Position numbers and translations under genes: made by a program
Part shown: in pieces, positions 12,230 through 22,440 of the stretch
Position numbering within the stretch: the first letter of the stretch is position 1
How the letters are laid out: each line of letters opens with the position of its first letter
Assembly (NCBI GenBank): GCA_026874595.1
Contig: CM049317.1
Span: 43,922,401 to 43,986,400, forward strand
Direction of reading: 5' to 3'
Length of the DNA: 64,000 nt
Source: Sipunculus nudus
Taxonomy: Eukaryota > Annelida > Sipuncula > Golfingiida > Sipunculidae
The notes under the pieces: generated by a model
What the model was told of the DNA's origin: nothing
The model's input: only the letters and a program-made list of their open reading frames with translations
Databases searched by the model: none

Positions 12230-12450
12230 AAAGTTATTGACATTTTAATCTGGCGACCAACTTAGCCCGCCATCTTGGATTTTGGCCATGACAATTTTTG
12301 TTCAGTTTGGCACGATATCTGAAGTTCATCATTAAGCTCCAAAGAACACTTTTACGAAGTTGCATGCTTCTTTCATATTTTTTTGCACATTTCCTCTAAA
12401 TATGGGAACTTAACCGCTGAACTTTAGTGTTTGATAAAACGGGCAATTTA
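12230..12450 (+). repeat. Dispersed repeat family Q, copy 2
   Basis: Preceded by an (AAAT)n tract. Contains GCCATCTTGGATTTTGGCCA, GATATCTGAA and CCTCTAAATATGGGAACTTAACCGCTGA matching copy 1 at 10742-10960. Confidence 0.7.
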
Positions 12451-14080
12451 ACACGACATGCCTCGGATGTGCATCTATAAACGCCGATATCTTGACCGGA
12501 AAACCGCCAACAATGCATTTGCATATGTCAACTGGTAGATCTACGTATTCTCTAGTATGATTAGGTGGCATCAGGAATTCCGCAGCTTTTTACAGCGCTA
12601 ACTATTCAATCTTTCACATGAATTTTCCTCGTCAGTCACATCGAACTTACATCGAAGTACTGGCATACATCAAACGAAGTATGTACCTCAAACGAAATAC
12701 TTACAACAATCTGCGGTCTTCCTCGACCTGTTGATGAGGTCAGAGCAACTAATGCTTTATCCGTTTACTGTTGACAAAGTGACCTATATCTGAGGCGAGT
12801 TTCGATGATATAGAGACCGGTGTTTGTAAGGGATACAAAAAGGAAGGATTGAAGTTTAACACATTTGCAATGGATAGAATGGTCAATGTTTCATCCATAT
12901 CGTATAATACTGTAATAAATGTTCCCGAAATGACTTCCAGAAAAAAATGATTAGATATGTAATTCTTCTCCGATCTAAGAAAAACAAAAACTGCTGATTT
13001 TATGCATAAATTTAATGAGAGAGTTGGTGACAAAGTAAATGTGAATGTTTTTATATTAAATGTAAAAGACGTGAGAGGTAAACTCTAAAACTCTATAAGG
13101 AGAAATTAAACGATATGGCATTTGACAGCAAACCATGCCTCTGCAGCAATGATAACGACCGGAAGCTTCCCTTATTTTACCGATAATATGGTTAGTGGAA
13201 TAATTCAAACGGCATCTTCAAGGTGGAGCTAGACTGCATTATATATATCACCTGAATGGAGATAAATTGATCGAAATCAGCATTTAAAGGAGCGAGTCTT
13301 ACTTAGCCTCGTGAAATCTGTGCAGTACAACATTATTTTTCTATCACAGCCTAATTACATGAAGAACACATGCTTAAACACTTGCGTAACGCTTCCTTCA
13401 CAACGTCATAAAAGCTGCTGTATCTCAGGATGAGCTTTCTACGTCCAGAACAGCCCTCTGTAAAATAGTAGCATGCTTTATATTTGTTGACGATATTATG
13501 CGTTTTAAAGGTACTCTTTATATTAAAATAGAAAGTAGTTCATAAACGAGAAATAACTTTGATATGTAATATGTTATGGAAATTTCATATAATTGGAATA
13601 GAAGGAAATATAAAGGAGGTGCGTGATATATTGAAATAGGAATGTAGAATAATGAAGAAAAGTAGCTTTACAGAGTATGACAGTATTCAAGTAGAACTTA
13701 GCAGAAGTAAGGTGAAGTATATAATAATGAGCGAATTATCAAATGCTTTGAGTGCTTTCTGCCCTAAGCAGTAGAAGAATGAGAAGAAGGGGAAAAAAAA
13801 GAATTTTAAAATGTACACAGTACATGTAATAAGTGTTGTCAAGTCTGTGTGCAACAAAGAGAAAACACAGGAGATCTCACTGCTTTCTCGATACCTTTCA
13901 CTTTCAATATCCATATTACACCTGTTGATAAAGTGAATTACATAGAGATAAAATGGAGCAAGTCGGCTTCGTAAACGCTTATCTAAAATCACTGTGCTTG
14001 AAGGAGAAAAGTTGTGCATAAATGAACGCCGTGACAGAATATTGTAGAGGGCACTGAGCGTAAGGCACCGGGTGAGTTAT
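12451..14080. other. Non-coding stretch downstream of the potassium channel (includes its 3' UTR)
   Basis: On the minus strand this follows the channel stop codon, so the part nearest 14080 should be its 3' untranslated region. The 110-codon frame at 13687-14019 (minus) falls there; it is hydrophobic and low in complexity, and I do not regard it as a protein. No unambiguous polyadenylation site was fixed. Confidence 0.5.
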
Positions 14081-14986
14081 TTAAAGTACGTCTTCCTTGA
14101 GCAGGAACGATTCTCTCTTTGGATCAGAAGAGATCTGTGTCAGTGTAGAAAAGGACCTTTTGGTTCCTTTACGTTTGCTGGCCGCCTCCTTTAGCTGCGC
14201 ATGAGAATAATACAAGTTAAAATTACTGGCGATGATTGGAACCGGAAGTCCTGTTGCAAGTATACCAGTGAGCGCGCATGCAGCTCCAACAATATACCCA
14301 GCAGCTGACTTTGGATACATGTCTCCGTAACCTACCGTGGTCAGGGTTATGATGGCCCACCAAAACCCTTCGGGGATTGAATGAAAAGTATCGGGCACGA
14401 AGAATTCTGCATAGAATATGACAATGGCAAATATGAGTATGACGATGAAAACGAAAATAAGCAGCATGGTCAGCTCGCGCATGCTGGCTTTTAAAGCAAG
14501 ACACAGGATCTTCACCCCCATATAGTGACGAGCCAGCCGGAGGACCCGGGCAATCCTCAGTACACGTAACACCATCAGCACGAAGATGAGCGGCAACAGG
14601 TTGTTCCAACCCGAGGAGGTGCGGGGGAGAGCGACGTCCAAGGCATGTTTAACCCACATAGGCATGACGCACAGCACGTCAATCAAGTTCATGGGAGACT
14701 TCCAGAATCCCAGCTTGTCTGGACAAGCCATGAACCGTACCACGAACTCTATTGTGAAAAACACTGCGCAGGCTGTGTCTATGTATTCCAAGCCTGCCTT
14801 TGGCTTTGTCTCCTGAATGCGTATGAGCTTTGGGTTTTCAGTTTGTACATCGGTGAGGTTATTGCTATAATAAGATTCGCGGAACTTCTTGACATCGTCC
14901 GACTTCTGTCTGAACAGTGGATGAGTTTCAATGCAGAGTATTGCGATAGACAGCAGGACAAATGACATGAAGACACCGGTCCAGAT
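14081..14986 (-). CDS. Shaw/Kv3-type voltage-gated potassium channel, exon 2 (S1 to C-terminus)
   Basis: This exon encodes residues 184-484 of a 484-residue channel that opens on depolarisation and passes K+ across the plasma membrane. The acceptor is TTATCTTACAG|ATC, with the first exon base at 14986, phase 0. Visible parts: S1 about 184-205; an N-glycosylation sequon NLT at 226 in the S1-S2 loop; S2 about 250-270; S3 about 279-298; S4 with arginines at 324, 327, 330, 333 and 336; S5 about 351-375; pore helix and filter TTVGYGD ending at 405; S6 with PVP at 431-433, then NFNLYYSHAQ. The last matches the Shaw-type S6 end better than Kv1, Kv2 or Kv4. The C-terminal tail is short (about 40 residues), basic and serine-rich. 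The fifth S4 charge, usually lysine in Kv channels, is arginine. Plus-strand open frames here are antisense shadows. Confidence 0.94.
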   Translation of the reverse strand: MWTGVFMSFVLLSIAILCIETHPLFRQKSDDVKKFRESYYSNNLTDVQTENPKLIRIQETKPKAGLEYIDTACAVFFTIEFVVRFMACPDKLGFWKSPMNLIDVLCVMPMWVKHALDVALPRTSSGWNNLLPLIFVLMVLRVLRIARVLRLARHYMGVKILCLALKASMRELTMLLIFVFIVILIFAIVIFYAEFFVPDTFHSIPEGFWWAIITLTTVGYGDMYPKSAAGYIVGAACALTGILATGLPVPIIASNFNLYYSHAQLKEAASKRKGTKRSFSTLTQISSDPKRESFLLKEDVL

Positions 14987-15598
14987 CTGTAAGATAAAAC
15001 AAGCATCACTCTCTCGTATATCATATAACTTAATTGTCTCCCTGTTTATATGGCACATACAACTACGGCATCTTTATCAATGATCACATAAACTTGCCCT
15101 TATCCACCGAGTTAGCCAAACATGATTTATTCGTGAGGGTGTCGAGTCTGCCCTAACTCCTTCCTGGTAACCTTCTGGACTCTCGGGTAATTGATAACTT
15201 AACTTTGTCAGGTTTATCCTTTATAAGGACCAAGGATAAATTTGTGTGTGAATATTTACACTTATTGCGTATTAATTTTCTATAAGCCGCTTAAAAATGT
15301 GGATTTCTTTATTTGATGGAGGTTATTAAATAATAAGGTTATAAAAATAATTGAAATAGTTTACAAACAGAAAAATAGATTCCAAAACATTACTTTTATC
15401 CAATACTAAAACGTTATAGGTAACTACTGTTATGCAATAAGCTAAACGCTCCGAATCAATAACAATTTACCTTCCAGCTGACATTGACTATAGGCCCTGA
15501 ATAAATGCAGCGACACACACAAGTATATGTTAGCATGCACGCTAAACTTGATAAGAATACCGTTTTCTTAAAGTGTACATGTCTGTCGTCATACTTAC
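14987..15598 (-). other. Intron of the Shaw-type channel gene
   Basis: 612-bp phase-0 intron. The donor is AAAG|GTAAGTAT at 15598 and the acceptor TTATCTTACAG ends at 14987, both read on the minus strand. Removing it joins ...PTSSKGAK to IWTGVF..., the usual T1-S1 linker to S1 transition of Kv3 proteins. Confidence 0.9.
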
Positions 15599-16147
15599 CT
15601 TTGCTCCCTTAGAAGAGGTCGGATCTTCCAGGAAAATATAAATCTTTCGTCTAAAAATTTGTCCACGAGAAGGCGCCACTAGTGGGCTTTCTTGAGCAGC
15701 GTTCTTGGTCAAAGATGAGGATTCAAATGCCCTTTCTATCCGGTCGAATATCTTTTTCTTTTCATCATATTCCCTGTATCGATGCCAGCAGCAAGGCGCG
15801 ATATCAGCCTCGTCTATCTTCCAAAACAGTAATTCCTTTCTAATTGATGGCCCACAATAGTGATGGGGAAAATGTAACTCCCCAGTTCTGTAAAAATCCA
15901 AAATGTGCTCAAAAATCACTGGACTACGGTCAAAGAAATAGTCGCCCGACACTTTTCGGTAGTACTGACTTGTACCGCAAATATCCGAGAGCCTGGTATT
16001 TGGTACGTTTTGTAGCGTGGACCAGGTGGTTTCGAATCTGGTGCCCCCGATGTTGAGTTTGATGATTTCCGATGAGAGAGGTGGCGGGTCGTCACGTGAG
16101 CGTCTGTGTAGCCCGCTGGTGTCCTCGATTGTGGCCACGCCGTTCAT
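15599..16147 (-). CDS. Shaw/Kv3-type voltage-gated potassium channel, exon 1 (N-terminus and T1 domain)
   Basis: Encodes residues 1-183, exactly 183 codons to the donor at 15599/15598. The start ATG (16145-16147) has A at -3 and an in-frame TGA four codons upstream at 16157-16159, which fixes the start. After about 26 variable residues the T1 tetramerisation domain begins (IIKLNIGGTRFETTWSTL, 28-45) and runs to about 125. The zinc motif HX5CX20CC of non-Kv1 channels is intact: H92, C98, C119, C120. In known Kv2-4 channels this metal sits between T1 subunits and limits assembly to the same subfamily. The linker 125-183 ends FLEDPTSSKGAK, which matches the (F/L)(E/D)(E/D)P.SS..A(A/K) stretch before S1 in Kv3/Shaw. 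A splice-acceptor-like TATTACAG lies about 50 nt upstream of the ATG, so an upstream 5' UTR exon is possible. Confidence 0.93.
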
Positions 16148-17468
16148 CGTCCTCTCTCAGGATGGTCAGACGTCCCGCGGACCAGGTTCTGTAATATGAC
16201 ATATAGATTTAAATATCAGGTATAACACACGCCGAGACTGTTATATTATTAAAAGAAAGAATTAAGCGCTACTAGGTACACAGCTTGAATTGAAACAGGT
16301 ACATGAATCCGACATATTACACGCTATACTAATGAGCTTTAAAGCAAGTGATTAAATTAAAACCTATTTCCATTCCTTATGATTAAATTTAGAGTTTCCA
16401 TCTCTGAAATGTTTTTTCCTGGTGGCTTATGCTGCTAAACACGTCTTGGGAAACCCCGTATGTGACGTACGCAATTTAGCTGAATCCCCTTTGGGGCAGA
16501 GTCCGACCCCATCCGACTGGACGAGTCGCTACAGGATCCGGCTGAAACGATTTCAGATCAGATGAACATTAATTATGTTATATGTCTGATACAATCCGGA
16601 AAAAAGACCTTGTAAAAAGAGCATAGCTTAATGTAAACAATATTTTATTACAAACATGCAATGAGGGTAATAAAATAGTGTAAATATATAATTGTTCTCC
16701 TGTATATGAAATGTTCTCAAATATATGCAATATAACAACAATTATACATGTAATGAAAAGAGTGAAAATGAAAATGAAGACAATTGTATAAATATAACCA
16801 CTGACCAGTCATGTTGAACGTAATATACTACCAACATTTTACAGTTGGTCATTATATTTTTAAGTTATTCACTTTGACAGAGATGTTCAATTATACGAGA
16901 TCAGCATCTAGGCAGAATTTTCGCATAAGGGGTTTTCCATGACGATTGGGCAGGGATTAGGGGCAGCTTTTATGGATGTGTAAATTTAAAAAAAAAACAG
17001 GCAGGAGTTGTCAAATTTCAGGCGCTTGAAAATAAGATTGGACTGGTTTTGCAAATTGTGGTTAGGAAATACATATTTTAATCCTCTGTAAGCCTACTAA
17101 TTGTTTTGAGCCAGAAAACCATGATAATAGCCTTTGGAAGATATATGAGTAACATCGCTACGTCTTATTTCATTTCTCTTTTCTTGATGTTCTACATAAT
17201 AATTACGTAAATGACCAAATGGCCAAATGTTAACTGCATGAAACCCTGAAGAGGATAAAGTACATCATAATCTAATCATACTCTTGATCATATAATTACT
17301 ACACTGAAGGAAGGTCAGTCCTCGCCAATGACATTGTAAGCCACAAGACACTGGATGGCAGAGAGGTGAGCTGGGATACTTCTGCTTGGATGTGGCAATT
17401 TGTTTTTTTGTCAATTCTTCTATATACTCCTCAAGGTACCAGCACGTACCAAAACTTAAACACAGGCT
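16148..17468. other. Upstream region of the channel gene
   Basis: Should hold its 5' UTR and promoter, on the minus strand. GC-richer near 16440-16560. No TATA box or CpG-rich core could be assigned with confidence. The 69-codon minus frame at 17265-17474 has no recognisable domain. Confidence 0.45.
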
Positions 17469-17521
17469 GTACAACAGGCGTGACGTACAACAGGCGTGAC
17501 GTACAACAGGCGTGACGTATA
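17469..17521. promoter_or_regulatory. 16-bp tandem repeat carrying three TGACGTA (CRE/ATF-like) sites
   Basis: GTACAACAGGCGTGAC is repeated about 3.3 times. TGACGTA occurs at about 17481, 17497 and 17513, exactly 16 bp apart. TGACGT is the half-site of CREB/ATF factors. It lies about 1.3 kb upstream of the channel start on the 5' side. A regulatory role is inference from the motif only. Confidence 0.45.
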
Positions 17522-18759
17522 CTGGTCAACTGTTGGTCCTCCTTTTCGGGGTTGCTCAGCCTACGTATTTGTATACCCATCCCAGATTACACATGTACAT
17601 GTATACATACCCAAGTAGCGGTCGTATAACATATTTAGACAATATTTCCAAAGCACTCCTGTTTAGTTTATACTCTAATGATCTCGATATAATAATTCTC
17701 TGCTTTATGACCGGTATATATTTGAAACTGATACCGACGCATTTATACTATTCTGTCTTACTTAGCTTGTAGTTGTCAGTTAACTGTTTATGTCTTGACA
17801 TTGTCACTCTTGCTGGGTTGTAAGTACCTTTTACCTTTGATGACCTGATAATTGCAACACTTTGCATATTGATAATTGTAAAGAATAGAAGACCTAAATC
17901 CAAAAACTTTAAGTAGTAATTATTGTTTTGCTTATTAGTAGATCCAATGATTCAAAAGTTTGTTTCCCCTAATCCTGGACTGCGTTCTTTTTCCTAATGA
18001 CATTTTCTAAATTAGTGCTGGATTAACTTCTCAGTTTATATGTCTAGGAATATGAAGAGTTTTTCAGCAACGTTTCCTATCACATTAAATTGCTATGTTC
18101 TGGTTGTGTACATTTCATTTCACTATATTCACCTTGTGATCAGTGTGTGATATAAAGCGAATTAGTGAGTTCCTAGTCATGGTGACATCGAGTTTTCCTT
18201 GTATGAAATGGTAGTCCAGGGCCTATAATTTAATAAATCGACTGATGCCACTCTGGTAAAGTTGGGCAAAAATATTTATAACGGTTTTAAATTTTGAAGA
18301 AAAAAAAATAAAAATAATATAGAGCGTCCCGTTTTCGCGACAATAACACATACTAATGCATATTTTATGAAAGTTTACATACTAAGGCACATTTGACGTT
18401 TCATTGGCACTTTGAGACGTATCCTTGGTGTGATTAATCCACTTGAATCGTCATCTTAGCTTTTATTTTAATTTTAAATTAAAATTAAAATATCTAGAAA
18501 TATGTTCCTATTAAAGTTTTCTTGAATGTTTATCTCAAAAACGCCCATTGGACAGTTTTGGTCTGCTGATCATTTCGAAAGCATATATTCAGGTTTATTC
18601 TTTGTTCTGAACTTTAAAATTAAAATGTAAATGTCTTTAGATCTAAAATATGTAGATAATTCAAAGTTACTTGGCATTTTCTGATAAACCGAGTGACTCA
18701 TGAACTGCATATAATTTAAGCAAGGAGTTTACAGGACTGGAGTAACAACTGTCAGAAGC
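17522..18759. other. AT-rich non-coding stretch
   Basis: No gene or repeat copy recognised. A short A/T palindrome (ATTTTAATTTTAAATTAAAA) lies near 18465-18490. The 86-codon frame at 17512-17772 has no domain. Confidence 0.5.
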
Positions 18760-18978
18760 CCTGCCAGGTCGCGAGTGTCAGTCGTGCGCTAATTGCAATT
18801 AAGACATGATAAGCCCATTAACTCTATTGTACGCCTATTGTGCCGCGGTGTCAGGCGCAGCGGCGGCACGGCCTTTGATAAAGCGAGCCTGCTAGATGTT
18901 ACTTCTGCGGTCCGCTGTAGCTCGCTGAAGCGGAGAGCGATATATCCAGTAACTGAGCAGTAAATCACTGGAATAACA
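18760..18978. promoter_or_regulatory. GC-rich motif-dense patch, candidate enhancer or promoter
   Basis: Stands out from the AT-rich surroundings. Contains a near-palindromic homeodomain-type string CTAATTGCAATTAAG (about 18789-18803), GGTGTCAGGCGCAGCGGCGG and CGCTGAAGCGGAGAGCGA. It lies just upstream of a possible exon with a strong donor (19137). Conservation would be needed to confirm a regulatory role. Confidence 0.3.
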
Positions 18979-19137
18979 TTGACCGGAATTATGAATGCGC
19001 AAATGGTTTGTTTTGTCAAGAATTATGCGCAAAAAATATATCTAGAGAGGTCTCGTGTTGAGGAATCACTTGACCAATTTTTGGATAGATGCGGACACTC
19101 TACATCAACTTATGCCGTGATTCATGACGGACGACTG
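18979..19137 (+). CDS. Possible first coding exon, product not recognised
   Basis: An open frame from an ATG at 18979 runs 53 codons to a near-perfect donor, CTG|GTAAGTG, at 19137/19138. Read on without splicing, the frame stops at 19165-19167. The predicted peptide is mixed hydrophilic (ending STYAVIHDGRL) and matches no family I know. In favour: strong donor, GC-rich motif-dense patch directly upstream, ordinary amino-acid composition. Against: no partner exon found and the length is easily random. It might instead be part of a non-coding transcript. Confidence 0.25.
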
Positions 19138-19167
19138 GTAAGTGTAAACCTTACTTTCCCTGAATAA

Positions 19168-21737
19168 CTTCGGAATTATAAAAAATTCCATCAGTTCCCA
19201 CACTTCTGACTTATATTAATAATTGGCCATGTATTATAGTATTCCGACGATAAAAAAAAATTTTTAGCTTATGCTCGGATGACTTTCATTTTGATGGATA
19301 ATAGCAAGCCATGTAAACTCCTTGATTTAAGTGTGCCAAATCCACGTTAACTTGTTACCAATATGCTTTTCTTATTATAAATAAAGGATTTCTGGATATG
19401 AATTATTAAAATTTTAAATGTTGTCCAACTTTCAGTTTTGCCATTTAAGTCATCTCAAATATAGATGAAATGTATAAAGCTCAACATAATTTTTAATTGT
19501 TTGATATGCCAAATTTATTTACAATTTGCTACACTGGATTTTGCTTTTAGCTTAAAATTTGCTTAAATGTTAGTGTCATCATAAAATGATGCAGTAATTA
19601 AATTATGTAATTTTATTAACCTTTTTGCAGGCGGTTTGCAGTCATTTTCTCTGTACACACATTACCTCGTGTCAGTCAACGGAACAAACTTGTGGGTGCG
19701 CTGAATGTATATCAAAGTTGATTAAAGTGATTCACATGAACGGGTCATAAATGAATCAGGCTTTACTATTTCTGAGATAGTTCTCAGAATAGATTAAATA
19801 TAAACTCGGCTTAATTCGTAGGTTTTAGTTTCAGTTGACTGTGAGTGGTTGTACTGTAAAATCTATTCATGGTCCTATCCTATGTATTTTTTAAATATCT
19901 TACTTTTCATCATAAAGTTGACAGGAAATAATTTTTCATACAGCTGGCAAGAAGTCATTTTTTTTCAGAGTTGGCAAATATTGCGTTTAATCATCACGAG
20001 GTAATATTTATTTTTCAACTTTGCAAAGTATGATAAAAAAAGTTGATTCTAAACTTGAAATATCCCAAGAGGGTTGCATCTTAAAAAAAGTGATGTTCAG
20101 TAAACGTTTTGACAAATTTGTTGAAGTCAAAACTGAAGAATTCAACAATACATATAAATATTTGGGGGAAAAAAAACTTTAATATTCTTGAAATAATCTT
20201 CTGCTTTCTTTCCAGTTCTGCATAAAATATAACAGCTCACGGTACCTGGAGCACACATGATTTCTAAGCCTGATAAATTTCATCGATTACTATCGACTTC
20301 ATTGTCAAAAATTCACAAATAAATTTTATCCATGCATAATTATAGCAATTCGGAGTGTATAGGAGCAAGGTTATATACATAACAGGGACATATATTTTGC
20401 ATGGACCCTCTTTATTTTTCATTATATGTCGATAAGGTAAAGGGGACAGTTTTACTACAATAAGTTTGCATTCGATACAAAGAACTTGCATTTGACACGA
20501 TGACATACTTGTAATCAAAGTCTGTGGAATACCAGATGATGATGATACTTTTTATTTATTGCCATTATATATGTAAGTTACATCTTACATCATTTCAGTA
20601 ACTCCCTTGTGCATAACTAAATATTACCTAGAAAATAGTGTGGGTTATTTTATGGTATTAGCCGAGTGCAAATGAATCTTCATGTGGCTGTCTATGAAGC
20701 ACCTTCGGATCACGTACACTAACAGTTTCTGAGGATTAAACTGACATTTTAACGGAAAATATAAAAATTTCAGTAATTTTACACTATTTTATTAAGGAAT
20801 GGAAAAAGGTAGGGGGGCAAAAAGATGCGAATCCCCTTCCCAACTGTTATGTTAATTCTGCATCCCTTCTGCCCCCCCCCCCCCCCCCAACCCCGGTTCC
20901 CAAGCCTATGCGCAAGTCTGTAACTTATCAGGAAATGAATCAATAAGTAAGCTTTATAAAAGTCCAGTAACACACATGGACGTTTAGATCGAGTAACAAG
21001 TAAATATTTCTACAACTATACTACTGGAGGTCCTGATTTTAAACCTGTTATAGACATTTTTCAAAAGTAAAACCAGGGGAATAACTGCTCACAGCGTCTA
21101 ATAAATAAAAATAAATCTAATGTAAATATACATGCAGAGGGTGGCTCTCAAGATTTCCATAGTCACCAGCCCCGCCCAGCAGGCAACTGTAAAAAACAGG
21201 TTGGTTAGAATTTATGCCACACAATGACAACAAAATATGCCCGTTTAGCTTACAAACTGAACTAAAGTTATAAAGATTTGCGCATCGGGTTTTGAGTATG
21301 TTTGCAAAATCTCACTCGTTACCAGATTTTTCGGGACTTATAAGTGTTTCACTGAAAGCTTGTCAGTTTGTTACCCAATGCAGAAAATAAGGCCTCCCCC
21401 CTCCCACAAAATATGACTGACATAAAAAAATATGGCTTGGTATTTTACATTTTTTTTGGTAATAATTTTGCCACAAATTCGTGTCCATGGTTACAACAGA
21501 ATGACGGTTCTCGGAAAGAGAGCCTTAAACGTTTTGATATATTTTTTTGTAATTGAGAAAATGAACGATAAAAATGAAATTTCTTTTGGAACTATTGTTG
21601 GATAAAAAAATAAGTATGCTTGTCTACTTGCATATATTGACAAAGTTTGAAGATATCTCCGAGGAAATGATGGAGAAAGAAGCCCGCCGAGACAGGACGA
21701 TCAGCTTATACTGAACGAGATAAGTATATATACTTTA
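19168..21737. other. AT-rich non-coding stretch
   Basis: No gene recognised. Holds a poly-C run at about 20871-20888. Short frames at 20264-20518 and 21368-21556 lack domains. Confidence 0.5.
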
Positions 21738-21786
21738 CTACCCGCAGGTTTCGTGCACACCACATGGCACTCATCATGTCACGGAG
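21738..21786 (-). ncRNA. Degenerate hammerhead ribozyme motif in an inverted Penelope-like terminal repeat
   Basis: On the minus strand: ATGATGA (21777-21771), GTGC...GCAC stem II, then GAAACCTGCGGGTAGT. It is nearly the same sequence as the plus-strand ribozyme at 22016-22068, in opposite orientation. The core base C3 is replaced by A, which should abolish cleavage. The inverted match continues outward through GAGTTGTGTTGGTTTGTGTT, giving arms of about 70 bp. Confidence 0.5.
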
Positions 21787-21969
21787 TTGTGTTGGTTTGT
21801 GTTCGTCGCAAATCCAGCTATGTCAACAATGGCTAACAAATGTACCCAATGCGAACAGGAGAAGCTACAAATCATGACGTACAAAAGAACGCCACTCCTC
21901 AATATACGAAGCGAATATACCTTAACACTTGCAGGCATCATTCAGCGAAAACCAGCCAACCGTAAATAA
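21787..21969 (+). pseudogene. Penelope-like retroelement, C-terminal fragment
   Basis: The 61-codon frame contains NKCTQCEQEKLQI followed by LLNIRSE. This C-x2-C-x3-EK...LLN-RSE pattern is what I recall following the GIY-YIG endonuclease domain in Penelope-like elements, where it normally continues into a CRH motif that is lost here. The reverse transcriptase and GIY-YIG core are absent, so the copy is strongly 5'-truncated. It lies between two inverted terminal segments carrying hammerhead-type motifs, which fits: Penelope-like elements carry hammerhead ribozymes in their terminal repeats, which may be direct or inverted. The family call is from motif memory and would need a protein search. 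Confidence 0.5.
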
Positions 21970-22015
21970 TCAAACACACGCACCCGAACATGCACAAACA
22001 CAAACCAACACAACT

Positions 22016-22068
22016 CAGTATCCTGATGAGTGCCATGTGTTGTGCACGAAACCTGCGGGTAGTGACTG
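22016..22068 (+). ncRNA. Hammerhead ribozyme (minimal, Penelope-type)
   Basis: All core bases are present: CTGATGA at 22023-22029 and GAAA at 22048-22051. Stem II is four pairs (22030-22033 with 22044-22047: GTGC/GCAC) with a 10-nt loop. Stem III is three pairs (ACC 22051-22053 with GGT 22058-22060) closed by a TGCG tetraloop. The next base, A22061, gives the cleavage triplet GUA. Stem I can form from CAGT (22016-22019) and ACTG (22065-22068), with an internal mismatch loop next to the core. A very short stem III is characteristic of hammerheads in Penelope-like elements. It would cut its own transcript after 22061. Folded by eye. Confidence 0.7.
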
Positions 22069-22146
22069 TAATGCATTGATGTATTTTATTAACTAAAAGC
22101 AGCTCTACTTTTATTATACTGGAATGGCAACCAAACCCTTTCAGTA

Positions 22147-22153
<7 letters not shown>

Positions 22154-22221
<68 letters not shown>
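22154..22221. repeat. (AT)n microsatellite
   Basis: Nearly pure AT dinucleotides over about 68 bp, adjoining a hairpin-forming segment. Confidence 0.95.
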
Positions 22222-22224
<3 letters not shown>

Positions 22225-22270
22225 GGTAGAGTTACCCTCTAAGTGCTCTATGGCCTCTAGGCCAGAGCGG

Positions 22271-22382
22271 TATAATGCTGAAGAAAAACAACGACCCGAT
22301 CATCTAACCACATTCACCTGATGATTGGGTCGCATCCCGTGAAACAGACTGTTGTGAATTTACAGTGTTGTTTTTCGTCAGC

Positions 22383-22390
<8 letters not shown>
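22271..22390 (+). ncRNA. Hairpin with a second hammerhead-like core between two (AT)n tracts
   Basis: Outer arms TATAATGCTGAAGAAAAACA (22271 on) and GTTGTTTTTCGTCAGCGTTT (22368 on) are near complements. Inner arms CGACCCGATCATC and GATGATTGGGTCG are 12 of 13 complementary. Inside lie CTGATGA (22318-22324) and GAAA (22341-22344). Stem III can pair 22344-22352 with 22362-22371 (nine pairs, one bulged G), but stem II is weak (a U-U at its base) and no canonical stem I is seen. It may be another Penelope-like terminus or a decayed ribozyme. Confidence 0.35.

Positions 22391-22440
<50 letters not shown>
22386..22440. repeat. (TA)n microsatellite
   Basis: About 55 bp of TA dinucleotides. The frame 22321-22551 that crosses it is an artefact. 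Confidence 0.95.

Noticed and set aside
13687-14019. 110-codon minus-strand frame just downstream of the channel
   Set aside because: Falls in the expected 3' untranslated region. It is hydrophobic, T-rich in origin and has no domain.
14223-14965. Open frames overlapping channel exon 2 in other frames and on the plus strand
   Set aside because: Shadows of the real coding sequence, which is fixed by its Kv motifs and splice sites.
14987-15060. Using the ATG at 15056-15058 as the start of a separate short channel
   Set aside because: The 24 residues before IWTGVF are intron sequence. A clear acceptor at 14987 and an in-frame T1 exon upstream explain the locus better.
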